The notes: generated from the sequence alone by a model not told the origin. A DNA stretch of 32,500 nt from Theodoxus fluviatilis (GCA_034096865.1 JAWQFJ010018429.1:7501-40000), one strand, 5' to 3'; positions 1 through 8,747 are shown, counted from the first letter of the stretch. Numbers and translations are program-made.

Positions 1-154
1 TGTCGAATGCCTAAAGTGAATGTCTGACTCCTATGTTATTAAGTTTATTAAGTTACCTTTGATGTGATTGACTGTTATTGTATATTGTAATGGTTGTTTA
101 TGTATGCGCCTTGAGCATGTCTTAACTCATGGTAAGGCGCTATATAAATCCACA

Positions 155-155
<1 letters not shown>
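1..155 (+). mobile_element. 3' end of a SINE/LINE-type retroposon, cut by window edge
   Basis: The stretch ends with GCGCCTTGAGCATG, a short spacer and GGCGCTATATAAAT, then runs directly into an (ATT)n tail. This hairpin-like GCGC...GCGCTATA block followed by a short tandem tail is a common 3' end of SINEs and their partner LINEs in marine invertebrates. A related block occurs in the opposite orientation at 27830-27900. The 5' part lies outside the window, so SINE and LINE cannot be told apart, and no coding potential is visible. Confidence 0.55.

Positions 156-221
<66 letters not shown>
156..221 (+). repeat. (ATT)n microsatellite, probable retroposon tail
   Basis: About 22 uninterrupted ATT/TTA units follow the GCGCTATATAAAT block immediately. 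The position suggests that the tract grew from the 3' tail of the retroposon at 1-155. The poly-tyrosine reading frame across it has no coding meaning. Confidence 0.95.
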
Positions 222-222
<1 letters not shown>

Positions 223-389
223 CAACACCCACTCACAATTCATCTTCCCTACGTACGTATCTTGTACTTTTCTCTGGTGTCAACACATGATACTTTTGAC
301 GTGACTTTTGTTTAAATAACTCAAATGGAGCTACAAAGATCTTCAGTGTCACAGTTATTCTGTACAGCATGGATAAATCTCTTTCGTAA

Positions 390-1190
390 ATGCTGAAATT
401 GGGAATTCGCATAGTCCACACTTTCATACGTTCAGCTCCTCTACTGGTGCGAAAAGCAATACCGAAACCCCTTACTCTAAAGATCGTATTATCTCCCTCG
501 CTCATTCGCTTTCTTGAAAGAAAAAATGCGATAGCTTTTTACGATGCTTTTACAACTTCGTTTTTCTCGTTCAGCGACCAGGTTTCGCCGATAAATGAAA
601 ATGCGATACAGTCTTCCAAAACGATAAGACCCGATCAAATCAATTTTGGAAATAACAACATAAGAATAGAAGGCAACGGCACTAAAGGTGTATATCAATC
701 TCGAGCAATAAATCTGTCGATGGGACATGCTCAGACGGTGATGGCTTTTCATTTTCTCCTCCGTCCTCCTCCGCCAAGTCTAACACAGGAAAATGGCTTC
801 CTCAATGGCTTTCGTGGGCAACACAACGCCTTCCACACACCGCACCTCGTTGCGCCATTTCCGTTTTATAACGTTTCATTCATGCCTGGTTTCAGCCTTC
901 CCAGACTAGGGAAGTCTTTACGACAGGAGAGCGCCATTGAACTTTCCTCCAAGCTCGTCAGTGCCCCATTCATGGATAGCGTCTGTCAGTCTGCGAGGGT
1001 CGGGGTGACGGGTGCAGCCCCGCGTAGTGAGGCACACACGTCAATCCCAGCCCCGTCACCACAGCAGTTCCCACCGCGGTGGAGGCGTTTTCTTAGTCTT
1101 TGTGGAGTGGATCAAGTCAAGGAGGCCTCTCCCCTGCAACCACATGCAAGGACCGATGCTGACTTCAGCTGTGCGGGGCATGTTTTATGA
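390..1190 (+). CDS. Unrecognised 266-codon ORF, doubtful
   Basis: This is the longest ORF here not made of repeats. It starts at an ATG and ends in TGA. I recognise no domain, signal peptide or membrane segment. The first half is rich in I, F, S and N and the last third in P, R and S, which mirrors a shift in base composition more than a domain boundary. The opposite strand is also open over 233-505 and 489-752, which weakens the case for selection on this frame. The ORF stops just before a (TCTG)n tract. It could be a chance ORF, an exon with unseen splice sites or a decayed element. There is no sequence support beyond openness. Confidence 0.12.
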   Translation: MLKLGIRIVHTFIRSAPLLVRKAIPKPLTLKIVLSPSLIRFLERKNAIAFYDAFTTSFFSFSDQVSPINENAIQSSKTIRPDQINFGNNNIRIEGNGTKGVYQSRAINLSMGHAQTVMAFHFLLRPPPPSLTQENGFLNGFRGQHNAFHTPHLVAPFPFYNVSFMPGFSLPRLGKSLRQESAIELSSKLVSAPFMDSVCQSARVGVTGAAPRSEAHTSIPAPSPQQFPPRWRRFLSLCGVDQVKEASPLQPHARTDADFSCAGHVL

Positions 1191-1194
1191 CTCG

Positions 1195-1478
1195 ACTGAC
1201 CGCCCGTCTGTCTTTGTGTCTGCCTGTGTGTCTCTCAGTGTGTCTGTTTGTTGTATGTCTTTGTGTCTGTCTGTATGTCTGTGTGTCTGTCTTTGTGTCT
1301 GTGTCTGCCTGTGTGTCTCCTGTGTGTCTGCCTGTATGTCTGCCTATGTGTCTGCCTGTGTGTCTGCCTGTGTATCTGTATGTCTGCCTTTTTGTATGTC
1401 TATGTGTTTGTGTATCTGCCTGTGTCTCTGCTTGAGTGTCTGCCTGCCTGTCCGTCCGTCCGTCCGTGTGTCTGTCTA

Positions 1479-1557
<79 letters not shown>
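1195..1557 (+). repeat. Degenerate then pure (TCTG)n microsatellite
   Basis: A tract of TCTG/TGTG/CCTG-type units becomes a pure (TCTG)n run from about 1470. The left part is heavily substituted and the right part is clean, which suggests older repeats on the left and recent expansion on the right. The Cys/Leu/Ser/Val-rich frames through it are artefacts. Confidence 0.95.
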
Positions 1558-1558
<1 letters not shown>

Positions 1559-1559
1559 A

Positions 1560-1561
<2 letters not shown>

Positions 1562-1600
<39 letters not shown>
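1562..1600 (+). repeat. (TC)n microsatellite
   Basis: Roughly 19 TC units follow the (TCTG)n tract after a few bases. It looks like a point-mutation derivative of the neighbouring tetranucleotide. Confidence 0.95.
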
Positions 1601-1602
<2 letters not shown>

Positions 1603-2209
1603 GTGACGTTCACATTCATGTAGGTTTTAGACAGAGGTGGAACATGAGCACGCGAACACTGCATGCGGAGTAGAGGTGCATTAGGAGAGAAGATCATGGG
1701 TGACTCATGCACTTCACACGGGCCTATTACACTTGACTGGCTGGAGATCAACAAACAGCGCACTAAAAGCCCGTGTCATTGGACTCTTGCCAGACGTCAC
1801 GTCGATTCCTCACAGACACCTCGTGTAGCGTGACGACTCCCACAATTCCTTGCAATTAGAATCTCATCTTTTCTCTCAAGTGAGAAAAAAGGTTGTTAGT
1901 CATCGAGATATTGACGGTCGTCACTCCAGACACCCGGCTGGTTAATTTTTTACCCAGTTCATGCAAGTCAGTGATGACCTAAAATCGCTCGAACGCAGTA
2001 CAAACCGCGCACTGGGGAGAACAGTCGATAAGTCCTACACTCGACATTCATATCGGCGTTGTCGTCTTCAACACCGTCGACGAAATAAGAAACTCACACC
2101 GCGTACGAAAACTGACACGTTTCTGCTCTCGTTGTTGATATTGTCGTTGTCGACGTTATCACCGTCGGTTTCGTCGTCGACGCCATCGCAACCGTTGTGT
2201 GGTTATGTT
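1601..2209. other. Unassigned sequence, trinucleotide-biased in right half
   Basis: No gene or known repeat is recognised. From about 2056 to 2190 the plus strand is enriched in GTC and GTT triplets (cgttgtcg, ttcgtcgtcgac). The next tract carries the complementary GAC and AAC triplets on the same strand. Confidence 0.6.
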
Positions 2210-2383
2210 TTAGCGATGATAACGACAACAAAAACGACAGCGACGACAACGATGACAGCGACGACAACGACGACAGCGACGACAACGATGAAAACAACGA
2301 TAACAACGATGATGATGATTGATGATGATGATGATGATAATGACGACGACGACCGCGACGGCGACGAAGACGACGACGACGAC

Positions 2384-2460
<77 letters not shown>

Positions 2461-2484
2461 GCGACGACAGCAACAACAACAACA
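2210..2484 (+). repeat. Compound GAC/AAC/GAT trinucleotide tract
   Basis: The tract passes from (GAC/AAC)n through mixed GAT/GAC to a pure (GAT)n run at about 2384-2460, then CAG/CAA units. It produces poly-Asp, poly-Ser and poly-Ile frames that are not credible genes. Confidence 0.95.
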
Positions 2485-2558
2485 ATTAAGCATTAACCAA
2501 GGGAGCTGTTGCGATCATTCGTTACTTGGCAGACAGTGTGCAGTTTATTTGGTGACTG

Positions 2559-3148
2559 CAGTTTTCTCAAGTACAACATGAACGTAGCTATCTACAGCTT
2601 TCTCAAGTACAGCAATGTGTTCTCTGTACAACATGAACGTAGCTATCTACAGCTTTCTTAAGTACAGCAATGTGTTCGCTGTACAACAGGAACGTAGCAA
2701 TCTACAGCTTTCTCAAGTACAGCAATGTGTTCGCTGTACACATGAACATTGCTGTCTACAGTTTTCTCAAGTACAGCAATGTGTTCGCTGTACACATGAA
2801 CATTGCTGTCTACAGTTTTCTCAAGTACAGCAATGTGTTCGCTGTACACATGAACATTGCTGTCTACAGTTTTCTCAAGTACAGCAATGTGTTCGCTGTA
2901 CACATGAACATTGCTGTCTACAGCTTTCTCAAGTACAGCAATGTGTTCGCTGTACACATGAACATTGCTGTCTACAGTTTTCTTAAGTACAGCAACGTGT
3001 TCACAGTACAACACGGACATTGCTGTGTGCACTTTACTCAAGGACATCAGTGTATTTACCGCACAACATAAACATTGCTGCGAGTGTTTTACTCAAGGAC
3101 ATCAGTGTGTTCACAGTACAACATGAACATTGCTGTCTGCACATACAG
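2559..3148 (+). repeat. Minisatellite, 54-bp unit, about 10-11 copies
   Basis: The unit is exactly 54 bp in the central copies, which begin near 2758, 2812, 2866, 2920 and 2974. Key words are CTCAAGTACAGCAATG and CATGAACATTGCT. Central copies are nearly identical and both ends are degenerate, as expected for an expanding array. Each unit holds a dyad, AGCAATGtgTTC against GAACATTGCT around an 11-base loop. Since 54 is a multiple of three, repeated 18-residue peptides appear in several frames on both strands; I do not regard these as proteins. Confidence 0.95.
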
Positions 3149-3258
3149 TGCCGTCCAGACCACATCGATCATTTTCATGTCGTCAAGTGTTTGTTTCGTT
3201 TTTGTTGTGTTTGGTTGGTTAAAAACAGTTATATACGCCCCCTTTACTGCGTTTTGGA
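3149..3258. other. Spacer between two minisatellites
   Basis: About 110 bp of unique sequence separates the 54-bp and 42-bp arrays. Nothing recognisable is seen. Confidence 0.6.
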
Positions 3259-3887
3259 CGAACGCATTACGTCATATCTTTGTCGATAGTGCTGTATGAA
3301 CCTACGTAGTATGCCCTATCTTGCCGCTAGTGCTGTATGAATGTACATAGTATGCCCTATTATTGCTGCTAGTGCTGTATAAAAGTACATAGTATACCAT
3401 ACCTTTGCTGCTAGTGTTGCATGAACGTACGTAGTATGCCCTGTCTTTGCTGTTAGTGCTGTATGAACCTACGTAGTATGCCCTATCTTGCCGCTAGTGC
3501 TGTATGAATGTACATAGTATACCATATATTTGCTGCTAGTGCTGTATGAACGCACGTAGTTTGCCTTATCTTTGCTGCTATAGTTGCATGAACGTACGTA
3601 CTATGCCCTGTCTTTGCTGCTACTACAGTATGAACGTACGTACTATGCCCTGTCTTTGCTGCTACTACAGTATGAACGTACGTAGCATGCCCTATCTGTG
3701 CTGCAAGTGCTGTATGAACGGAAGTAGTATGCCCTGTCTTTGCTGTTAGTGCTGTATGAACGGAAGTAGTATGCTTTGTCTTCGCTGCAAGTGATGTATG
3801 AACGTACTTATTACGCCATATCTTTGCTGCTACAACAGTATGAACGGAAGTAGTATGTCATATCTTTGCTGCGAGCAGTGCTGTATG
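3259..3887 (+). repeat. Minisatellite, about 42-bp unit, about 15 copies
   Basis: The unit reads roughly GCTGTATGAACGTACGTAG, then TATGCCCTRTCTTTGCTGC, then TAGT, with about 10-20% divergence between copies. Variant blocks such as CTACTACAGTATG and GAACGGAAGTAG recur in neighbouring copies, which shows local spreading. Most units carry a palindromic GTACGTAC or TACGTA core. It shares TGAACGTAG with the 54-bp array just upstream. Confidence 0.93.
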
Positions 3888-4138
3888 GACACACATGGTT
3901 ACGTTCAAATGTAACACACTCTCTGTATTGCCTAGCATTGCTGTAAATTTGCTCTGTAGTATGCAGGTGTATCTCCCTCGAAAGCAGTTTAGTAATGCTT
4001 ACATAACTGCTTAGCAGTGGGAAGAGAGAGGAGGGACGGGGACTATGCTCAGCTAGGAGACTTGAAAGGGTGAGAACTGATGTGTTCAGAAATCCATGCA
4101 TCATCTAATTTACATTTAAGCAAGGACCGTCCCCCCAT
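3888..4138. other. Unassigned spacer
   Basis: I see no gene, dispersed repeat or strong motif between the 42-bp array and the CA tract. Confidence 0.5.
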
Positions 4139-4199
4139 ACACACAAACACATACACATACACACACAAACACACACACACATACACACACAAACACACA

Positions 4200-4232
<33 letters not shown>
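4139..4232 (+). repeat. (CA)n microsatellite with AAAC and ATAC interruptions
   Basis: This is an imperfect CA tract that becomes pure from about 4206 to 4232. Interruptions lie mainly on the left. Confidence 0.95.
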
Positions 4233-4233
<1 letters not shown>

Positions 4234-4327
4234 ATGCAACTTGTAAGGGTGGGCTTGATGAGGGCATCGTGTCACTGACTATTTTACAACTCATGGCTCT
4301 TTTCAATGCGATGTTTCTCGGCGCAGT

Positions 4328-4835
4328 TTTCCTTTCTCTGCAACGTTACTTTCTGTGACAAATCTTTATTTGTGATAACTTTATGGAACAATCCTTTCCC
4401 TGTAACAAGTGTATGCATCAATCCTTTCTGTAACGAATCTTTCCGTGCGACAACTTTATGCAACAATCCAATCTGTAACAATTTTCCCCCGTTACAAGTT
4501 TATGCATCAATCCTTTCTGTTACAAACCTTTCCCTGTGATTCTTTCTGTAACACTTTTTCCCTGTAACAAGTTTATGCAACAATCTTTTCTGTAATAAAA
4601 TTTCCTTGTAATCCTTTCTGTAAAAAAAAACTTTCCCTGTAACAAGTTTATGGGACAAGTCTTTCTGTAATGAATATTTCCCGGTAACAAGTTTATGAAG
4701 CAAGCCTTTCTGTAACAAATCTTTCCCTGCAATTAGTGAATGGAATAATTATGTATGTAATGAATATTTCCCTGAAACAAGTTTATGAAACGATCTTTTC
4801 TGTAACAAATCTTTCCCTGTAACAAGTTTATTTCT
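4328..4835 (+). repeat. Minisatellite, about 45-bp unit, about 11 degenerate copies
   Basis: Recurring words are TTTCCCTGTAACAAGTTTATG followed at a short interval by CTTTCTGTAACAAATC. The unit therefore looks like a dimer of an older repeat of about 22 bp sharing CTGTAACAA. Copies differ by substitutions and small indels, including a run of nine A near 4622. It is clearly older than the 54-bp array. Confidence 0.9.
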
Positions 4836-4925
4836 TCAGTGTGGAAACAGGTCTTGCTGTCCTGAAGCGATAAAAAAGAAATATTCAGAAAGTGTCAACT
4901 GTCATGTGCTAATCATGTAATCTAA

Positions 4926-4978
4926 GGGGGATATAGTTGGGGGTGGGGGGTAGGGGTGGGGGGGGGGGGAGGGATGGC
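4926..4978 (+). repeat. G-rich tract with G-quadruplex potential
   Basis: Several runs of four or more G separated by one to three bases, including a run of eleven, lie on the plus strand. The pattern meets the usual G3+N1-7 rule for a quadruplex several times over. No flanking gene gives it an obvious role. Confidence 0.8.
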
Positions 4979-5130
4979 GGATGAGTAGGGTTCTGCAAGA
5001 GATTTGCAAGACTGTGAAAATAATCTCGTCCCAGATGAAGGACAGCGGTGCCACCCAAGTGCGGGTGATTCACTAACTGCTCACCAGACGGCGCCCTCCC
5101 AGCGAGTGGCGCGGAGCTGTCAGGTCTGTC

Positions 5131-5277
5131 CAGGGGTGCGTTTGTTAGGCAAGTGGCTCGTCTCGAGGGCTAGTCGAGGGCGAGCGAGACGCACTTACAG
5201 CTAATGAGCGAGAAATGTAGGCAACGCCTAGCTTTCTAGATTCTCTCGAGATTCTACGCCTAACAAACGCGCCCCAG
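5131..5277. mobile_element. Short foldback, MITE-like element
   Basis: GGGGTGCGTTTGTTAGGC at 5133-5150 is matched by its reverse complement, with one mismatch, at 5258-5275. The 145-bp unit has partly self-complementary inside sequence (CGTCTCG at 5159-5165 against CGAGACG at 5185-5191). Terminal inverted repeats, small size and no coding capacity fit a nonautonomous DNA transposon. The flanks show no convincing target-site duplication, so superfamily is not assigned. Confidence 0.6.
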
Positions 5278-5484
5278 GTAGGCATCCATGCAGGAACTGA
5301 GGGGATGAATGATAGTGAAGAAGTTCTCTACGTCATCATCGATCTGACTCATCCGTCTATTCAGAAGTCCCGCCGCTCGCACCCCTCACTCCCCCACCCC
5401 CCTCCCCCACATGTCAACTCATCTCCCTTCTTTGAACCATTGCTCTGCTACTTTCGTGCTCGAGATTGAAAGAGTCACTTTTGA
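5278..5484. other. Unassigned sequence
   Basis: No gene is recognised. A C-rich stretch near 5388-5412 is the only compositional feature. Confidence 0.5.
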
Positions 5485-5487
5485 TGT

Positions 5488-5612
5488 GCCGCTGTGGGTT
5501 GGGGGCAAGAATTACCAGGGAAATCGTGACTTGACTTGCTCTGTTTCATTCTGAACACAGAGATATAATATATTCACTAGTCTCAGCCACGCTGATTGGC
5601 TCTTTCTAACCA
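5488..5612 (+). mobile_element. SINE-like dispersed repeat, copy 1, internally deleted
   Basis: It begins CTGTGGGTTGGGGGCAAGAATT and continues with GGGAAATCGTGACTTGACTTG and later CTGATTGGC, all in the same order as in the fuller copy at 17086-17256. The middle block around CGTAAGAGGCGAATGAC is missing. No ORF is present. Family membership rests on comparison inside this window only. Confidence 0.6.
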
Positions 5613-5763
5613 GCTTTTACGGATTTCCATGACCTTTGCACTCGCCACAGATAGCTATGAATGGAGCTTAACGGTCTACCAGCCTTCGCAGACTATCTCG
5701 AAACAGCTGCGGTTCACTCATTTAAAAATGCTAAAAAGTATTCTGTAGCAGTCTCAAGTTTGA

Positions 5764-5765
<2 letters not shown>

Positions 5766-5853
<88 letters not shown>
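5766..5853 (+). repeat. Pure (TG)44 microsatellite
   Basis: There are 88 bp of uninterrupted TG. It is among the longest perfect dinucleotide tracts in the window and is likely highly variable in length. Confidence 0.98.
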
Positions 5854-5854
<1 letters not shown>

Positions 5855-6051
5855 CTTTGTAATAACGCTCTTGTCAAGGTGAATAATTGAGGTTTTATAC
5901 AACGACTATTGGAACTAACAGTGAAGGGTTCGTAATCGATATACCACCTAAACTGTATTTAACGATGACCACACTATTGGTTGAAGATGAAGGAATCCCT
6001 GATTGTGTACAGAATAAAACGTTTCGGGCATAGCCCCCTCATGTTTCCTCT

Positions 6052-6165
6052 TTACCTCTGTGGGCTGGGGATAAGAATACACCCAATGTGTCTCCCAAGG
6101 CGATACGTAAACGGCGAATATCTAGAGAATTCGTGGTTTGACTTGGTCTACTCTAGCTTCCCTTG
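6052..6165 (+). mobile_element. SINE-like dispersed repeat, copy 2, 3' end lost
   Basis: It carries CTGTGGGCTGGGGATAAGAAT, then TGTGTCTCCCAAGGCGATACGT, CGGCGAATATCTAG and GTGGTTTGACTTGGTCTACTC. These align in order with the family copies at 6310 and 17086. The terminal GAGGCTGAT block and tetranucleotide tail are not seen. Confidence 0.6.
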
Positions 6166-6309
6166 TTCCTGCTTGACAGCTTCGCGGCCCGAGGTCCTCG
6201 TCACACTGGACCAAGGCTGGACATCTGCTCTGACTCTACTCACGTTTTGACCTATTTGGCATACGGGGCAGCAGCGTGTTCTCTGCTTGCTTGCACTTTG
6301 CAACTCCAG

Positions 6310-6512
6310 CCCCCCTGTGGGTTGGGGGTAAGAATTGACCCCCCTGTGGGTTGGGGGTAAGAATTGACCCCCCTGTGGGTTGAGGGTAAGAATTGACCCA
6401 CCGTGTCTTCCTACGCATTTCGTAAGAGGCGAATGACAGGAAATCGAGACTTCTAACCTACTCTAGAGATGTTCGTGATCATAGCCGAAGGAGGCTGAAG
6501 GACCGTAGAACT
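6310..6512 (+). mobile_element. SINE-like dispersed repeat, copy 3, with triplicated 5' end
   Basis: The first 29 bp (core CTGTGGGTTGGGGGTAAG) are repeated three times in tandem, starting at 6315, 6344 and 6373. The rest of the element follows: CCGTGTCTTCCTACGC, CGTAAGAGGCGAATGAC, AGGAAATCGAGACTT, and finally GGAGGCTGAAGGACCGTAGAACTC. It ends in a (CATT)n tract, which I read as its 3' tail. There is no coding potential. Confidence 0.7.
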
Positions 6513-6740
6513 CCATTCATTTATTCATTCATTCATTCATTTCGCAACTTCAATTTAGAATTACTCAGATTAATGAATTCATTCATCATTTGCAACTTCA
6601 ATCTCAAAATTGCTAAGATGTATTCATTCATTTGTTCGGTCGTTCGTTTGTTCTTTCGTTCATTCATTCGTTCATTCATTCATTCACTCATTCGTTCATT
6701 CATTCATTCAGTCAGTCAGTCAGTTAGTCAGTCAGTCATT
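6513..6740 (+). repeat. (CATT)n and (CAGT)n array with interspersed 35-bp unit
   Basis: Tetranucleotide runs alternate with a partly conserved block, GCAACTTCAATNTNRAATT, at about 6544, 6592 and (diverged) just beyond at 6740. The array is therefore a higher-order repeat of tail plus unique block. The CATT units change to CAGT near 6708. Confidence 0.85.
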
Positions 6741-6825
6741 GGCAACATCAAACTCAGGACTGCTCAGAACAAAGTCTGCCCACTTCAATCCGTAACAGCC
6801 GTTGCTTAAATGTATATGTACTTCC

Positions 6826-7210
6826 GAAACGGGTGAGCTTGAGGCAGGCAGAACTTCTCTTTCGTGCAACTCCGTGTGCCCTTTCGGGTGAGCTTGAGGC
6901 AGACAGAACTTCTCTTTCGTGCTACTCCGTGTGCCCTTTCGGGTGAGCTTGAGGCAGGCAGAACTTCTCTGTCGTGCAACTCCGTGAGCCCTTTCGGGTG
7001 AGCTTGAGGCAGGCAGAACTTCTCTTTCGTGCAACTCCGTGTGCCCTTTCGGGTGAGCTTGAGGCAGGCAGAACTTCTCTTTCGTGCAACTCCGTGTGCC
7101 CTTTCGGGTGAGCTTGAGGCAGGCAGAACTTCTCTTTCGTGCAACTCCGTGTGCCCTTTCGGGTGAGCTTGAGGCAGGCAGAACTTCTCTTTCGTGCAAC
7201 TCCGTGTGCC
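6826..7210 (+). repeat. Minisatellite, 55-bp unit, 7 copies
   Basis: Units begin with CTTTCGGGTGAGCTTGAGG at 6881, 6936, 6991, 7046, 7101 and 7156, exactly 55 bp apart, after a slightly different first copy. Copies differ at only a few positions, so the array is young or homogenised. Because 55 is not a multiple of three, the minus-strand frames cycle through the same three peptides. The array is closed by GCCGAAAGGGC, the inverse of the unit junction GCCCTTTCGG. Confidence 0.97.
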
Positions 7211-7640
7211 GAAAGGGCAAAGGCCAATCAAGAATCTGCCTGGATCATCGCGGCTGCTGCCTGGGCTGAGTGGACGCTGCACGCTCCAAGCACACATTGC
7301 CTGTCAGCCCAAGCATGCACGATGTGTCCTCCTTCGGTTGATGACGTCATCTCGTGTCGACTGCTGACTCGTGCCCTAACTGTGGGATGGTGTGAGAAGG
7401 TTAGAAATGACGTCACCAGGACGGGCACATAGTTCGCCCTCCACGAGCTTGTTCCCTACAACACTTCCTTAATCAGGAAAGGGCATTGTCATCGCCATAA
7501 ATCCCGCTGTCTTTGGTGCACTGTTGTCAAACGGACACAGTATCTCATTTACCTTTGTCAGCATTATATTCATCTTTCCATATTCATATATTTCCGCCGT
7601 TTTCCTCTAAATGTTTCCTCATTAAAAACCTCTTTACAAC
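7211..7640. other. Unassigned sequence containing two CRE-like sites
   Basis: No ORF or repeat is recognised. The octamer TGACGTCA occurs at 7342-7349, inside GATGACGTCATC, and again at 7408-7415. Confidence 0.5.
7342..7415. promoter_or_regulatory. Pair of TGACGTCA (CRE-like) sites
   Basis: Two perfect copies of the cAMP-response-element octamer start 66 bp apart. The first lies in a 12-bp palindrome. The octamer is the known binding site of CREB/ATF bZIP factors. There is no adjacent gene, TATA box or obvious start site, so regulatory activity is speculative. Confidence 0.25.
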
Positions 7641-7659
7641 AAGTTTCTCTTTTTCCTCA

Positions 7660-7800
7660 CCGCGTTTCCCTCGGGATTCGTAAGAGACAAATAGTTTGGG
7701 AAATCCTGACTCGATTTTCTCTTACTTTAATTTGGTTTTATGACTGTCCCCATCAAGGATCTCACGCAGCCTACGAAAGCTGATTGGTCCATCCCTCATT
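7660..7800 (+). mobile_element. SINE-like dispersed repeat, copy 4, degraded
   Basis: It shows CCCTCGGGATTCGTAAGAGACAAATAG, GGGAAATCCTGACTCGATTT and, 3', CGAAAGCTGATTGGTCCATCCCTCATT. The order matches the family consensus, but the GTGGGTTGGGGGT start is missing and divergence is higher than in copies 3 and 6. Confidence 0.5.
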
Positions 7801-8097
7801 GTGCTTCTTTCTACCTTCCTGCTTCTCGCTGTGCAATAGGCAGATTCTTTTAAAGTCGGTGACAACTGCAAAATGGGCACTCAATGACTGCAACGGTGAC
7901 GGAACGAAGCGCACGCCGTGCACTGACGAGACAGCTGGGAGCACGTGGAACAAGAGGACGTCAGACCTGTGGTTGAGCTGCTCATTAGCAGCCTTCTCTC
8001 GGCTTGCAGGTCCAGTGTCGAGTTCAAGGCTGCCTGGATACCAGAGTCACAACTTGGGGTCAGGTGCCTGACTCGAATTGCTCATGTAAATCTCGCA

Positions 8098-8364
8098 GTG
8101 TCAATCGTGAAAAGCAGAAAGCTGAAGTGGTACGGTCACGTGTCAAGAGGCAGTGGGCTGGCCAAGACCATCCTGCAAGCTACCGTACCAGGTGGGAGAA
8201 GGAGAGGCAGGCAGAGAAAGAGGTGGGAAGACAACATCAAAGAGTGGACAGGCTTGACCTTTGCTGACTCACAGCGAGCCACAGAGGATAGAGCTCGATG
8301 GAGGAAGATTGTCCGAAAGTCATCAGCGGTGCCTCAACAACCCATCTCAGGGTTAAGAGACTGA
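8098..8364 (+). pseudogene. Non-LTR retrotransposon reverse transcriptase, C-terminal fragment
   Basis: The frame contains KLKWYGHVSR, then LAKTIL, then GRRRGRQRKRWEDNIKEWTG, and ends in VPQQP...GLRD before TGA at 8362-8364. This is the familiar tail after the polymerase domain in many invertebrate LINE proteins. It is basic and Trp/Arg-rich and carries no catalytic YXDD motif. The polymerase and endonuclease domains are absent, so the copy is 5' truncated and dead. The frame stays open upstream to about 7945, but that part is not recognisable. No intact start belongs to this fragment. The element clade (for example CR1-, RTE- or Jockey-like) cannot be fixed from it. Confidence 0.82.
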
Positions 8365-8380
8365 ACTGAACTGAACTGAG
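8361..8380 (+). repeat. (CTGAA)n tail of the LINE fragment
   Basis: Four units of a 5-bp repeat begin within the stop codon of the reverse-transcriptase fragment and end in CTGAG. A short tandem repeat at the 3' end is typical of non-LTR elements that lack poly(A). It marks the 3' terminus of the insertion and shows plus-strand orientation. Confidence 0.75.
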
Positions 8381-8747
8381 AGATATCATGCAAATCAACT
8401 CTTAATGCGGTAGTGAGTTAACATTAGGTTGGATTGCACTGCTTCAGCGGAAGTGGAGATGATGCTAGACCTCGCTGTTATACAGTAATTTAATGTGTGT
8501 GTGTGGTTCTTTGCGCACACATCAGTGTATTGGAACGGACATGTAAGAACGTTGGGTTTTTTTTTCTCTCTTTCCTAGCTGCTGGTAGAGAATGGATCAG
8601 CTGTTTAATGAAAAGTCCATCAAGTGAAAAGTAGTTGATGACCCCCAGCGACTGGACGCAAAACCAACGACTTTACTTATTGCAACTCAAGCACACTTCA
8701 AAGAGCGAACAGGTCGCATTGTGACGACAGGCACCTTTACCTTCAAC
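8381..8747. other. Unassigned sequence
   Basis: I see no gene. The stretch holds a short (TG)n near 8495 and a T-run near 8558 but no recognised repeat. Confidence 0.5.

Noticed and set aside
1195..1623. Long Cys/Leu/Ser/Val-rich ORFs resembling a cysteine-rich protein
   Set aside because: They are translations of the (TCTG)n and (TC)n tract in several frames, with no unique sequence under selection.
2203..2493. Poly-Asp, poly-Ser and poly-Ile ORFs
   Set aside because: All come from one trinucleotide tract and appear in several frames and both strands.
2615..3071. Repeat proteins of 18-residue units on both strands
   Set aside because: The 54-bp unit preserves any frame without stops. Openness in three frames shows it is structural rather than selected.
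2559..7210. CRISPR-like direct repeats
   Set aside because: Units are contiguous with no unique spacers between constant repeats, and the context is an animal genome.
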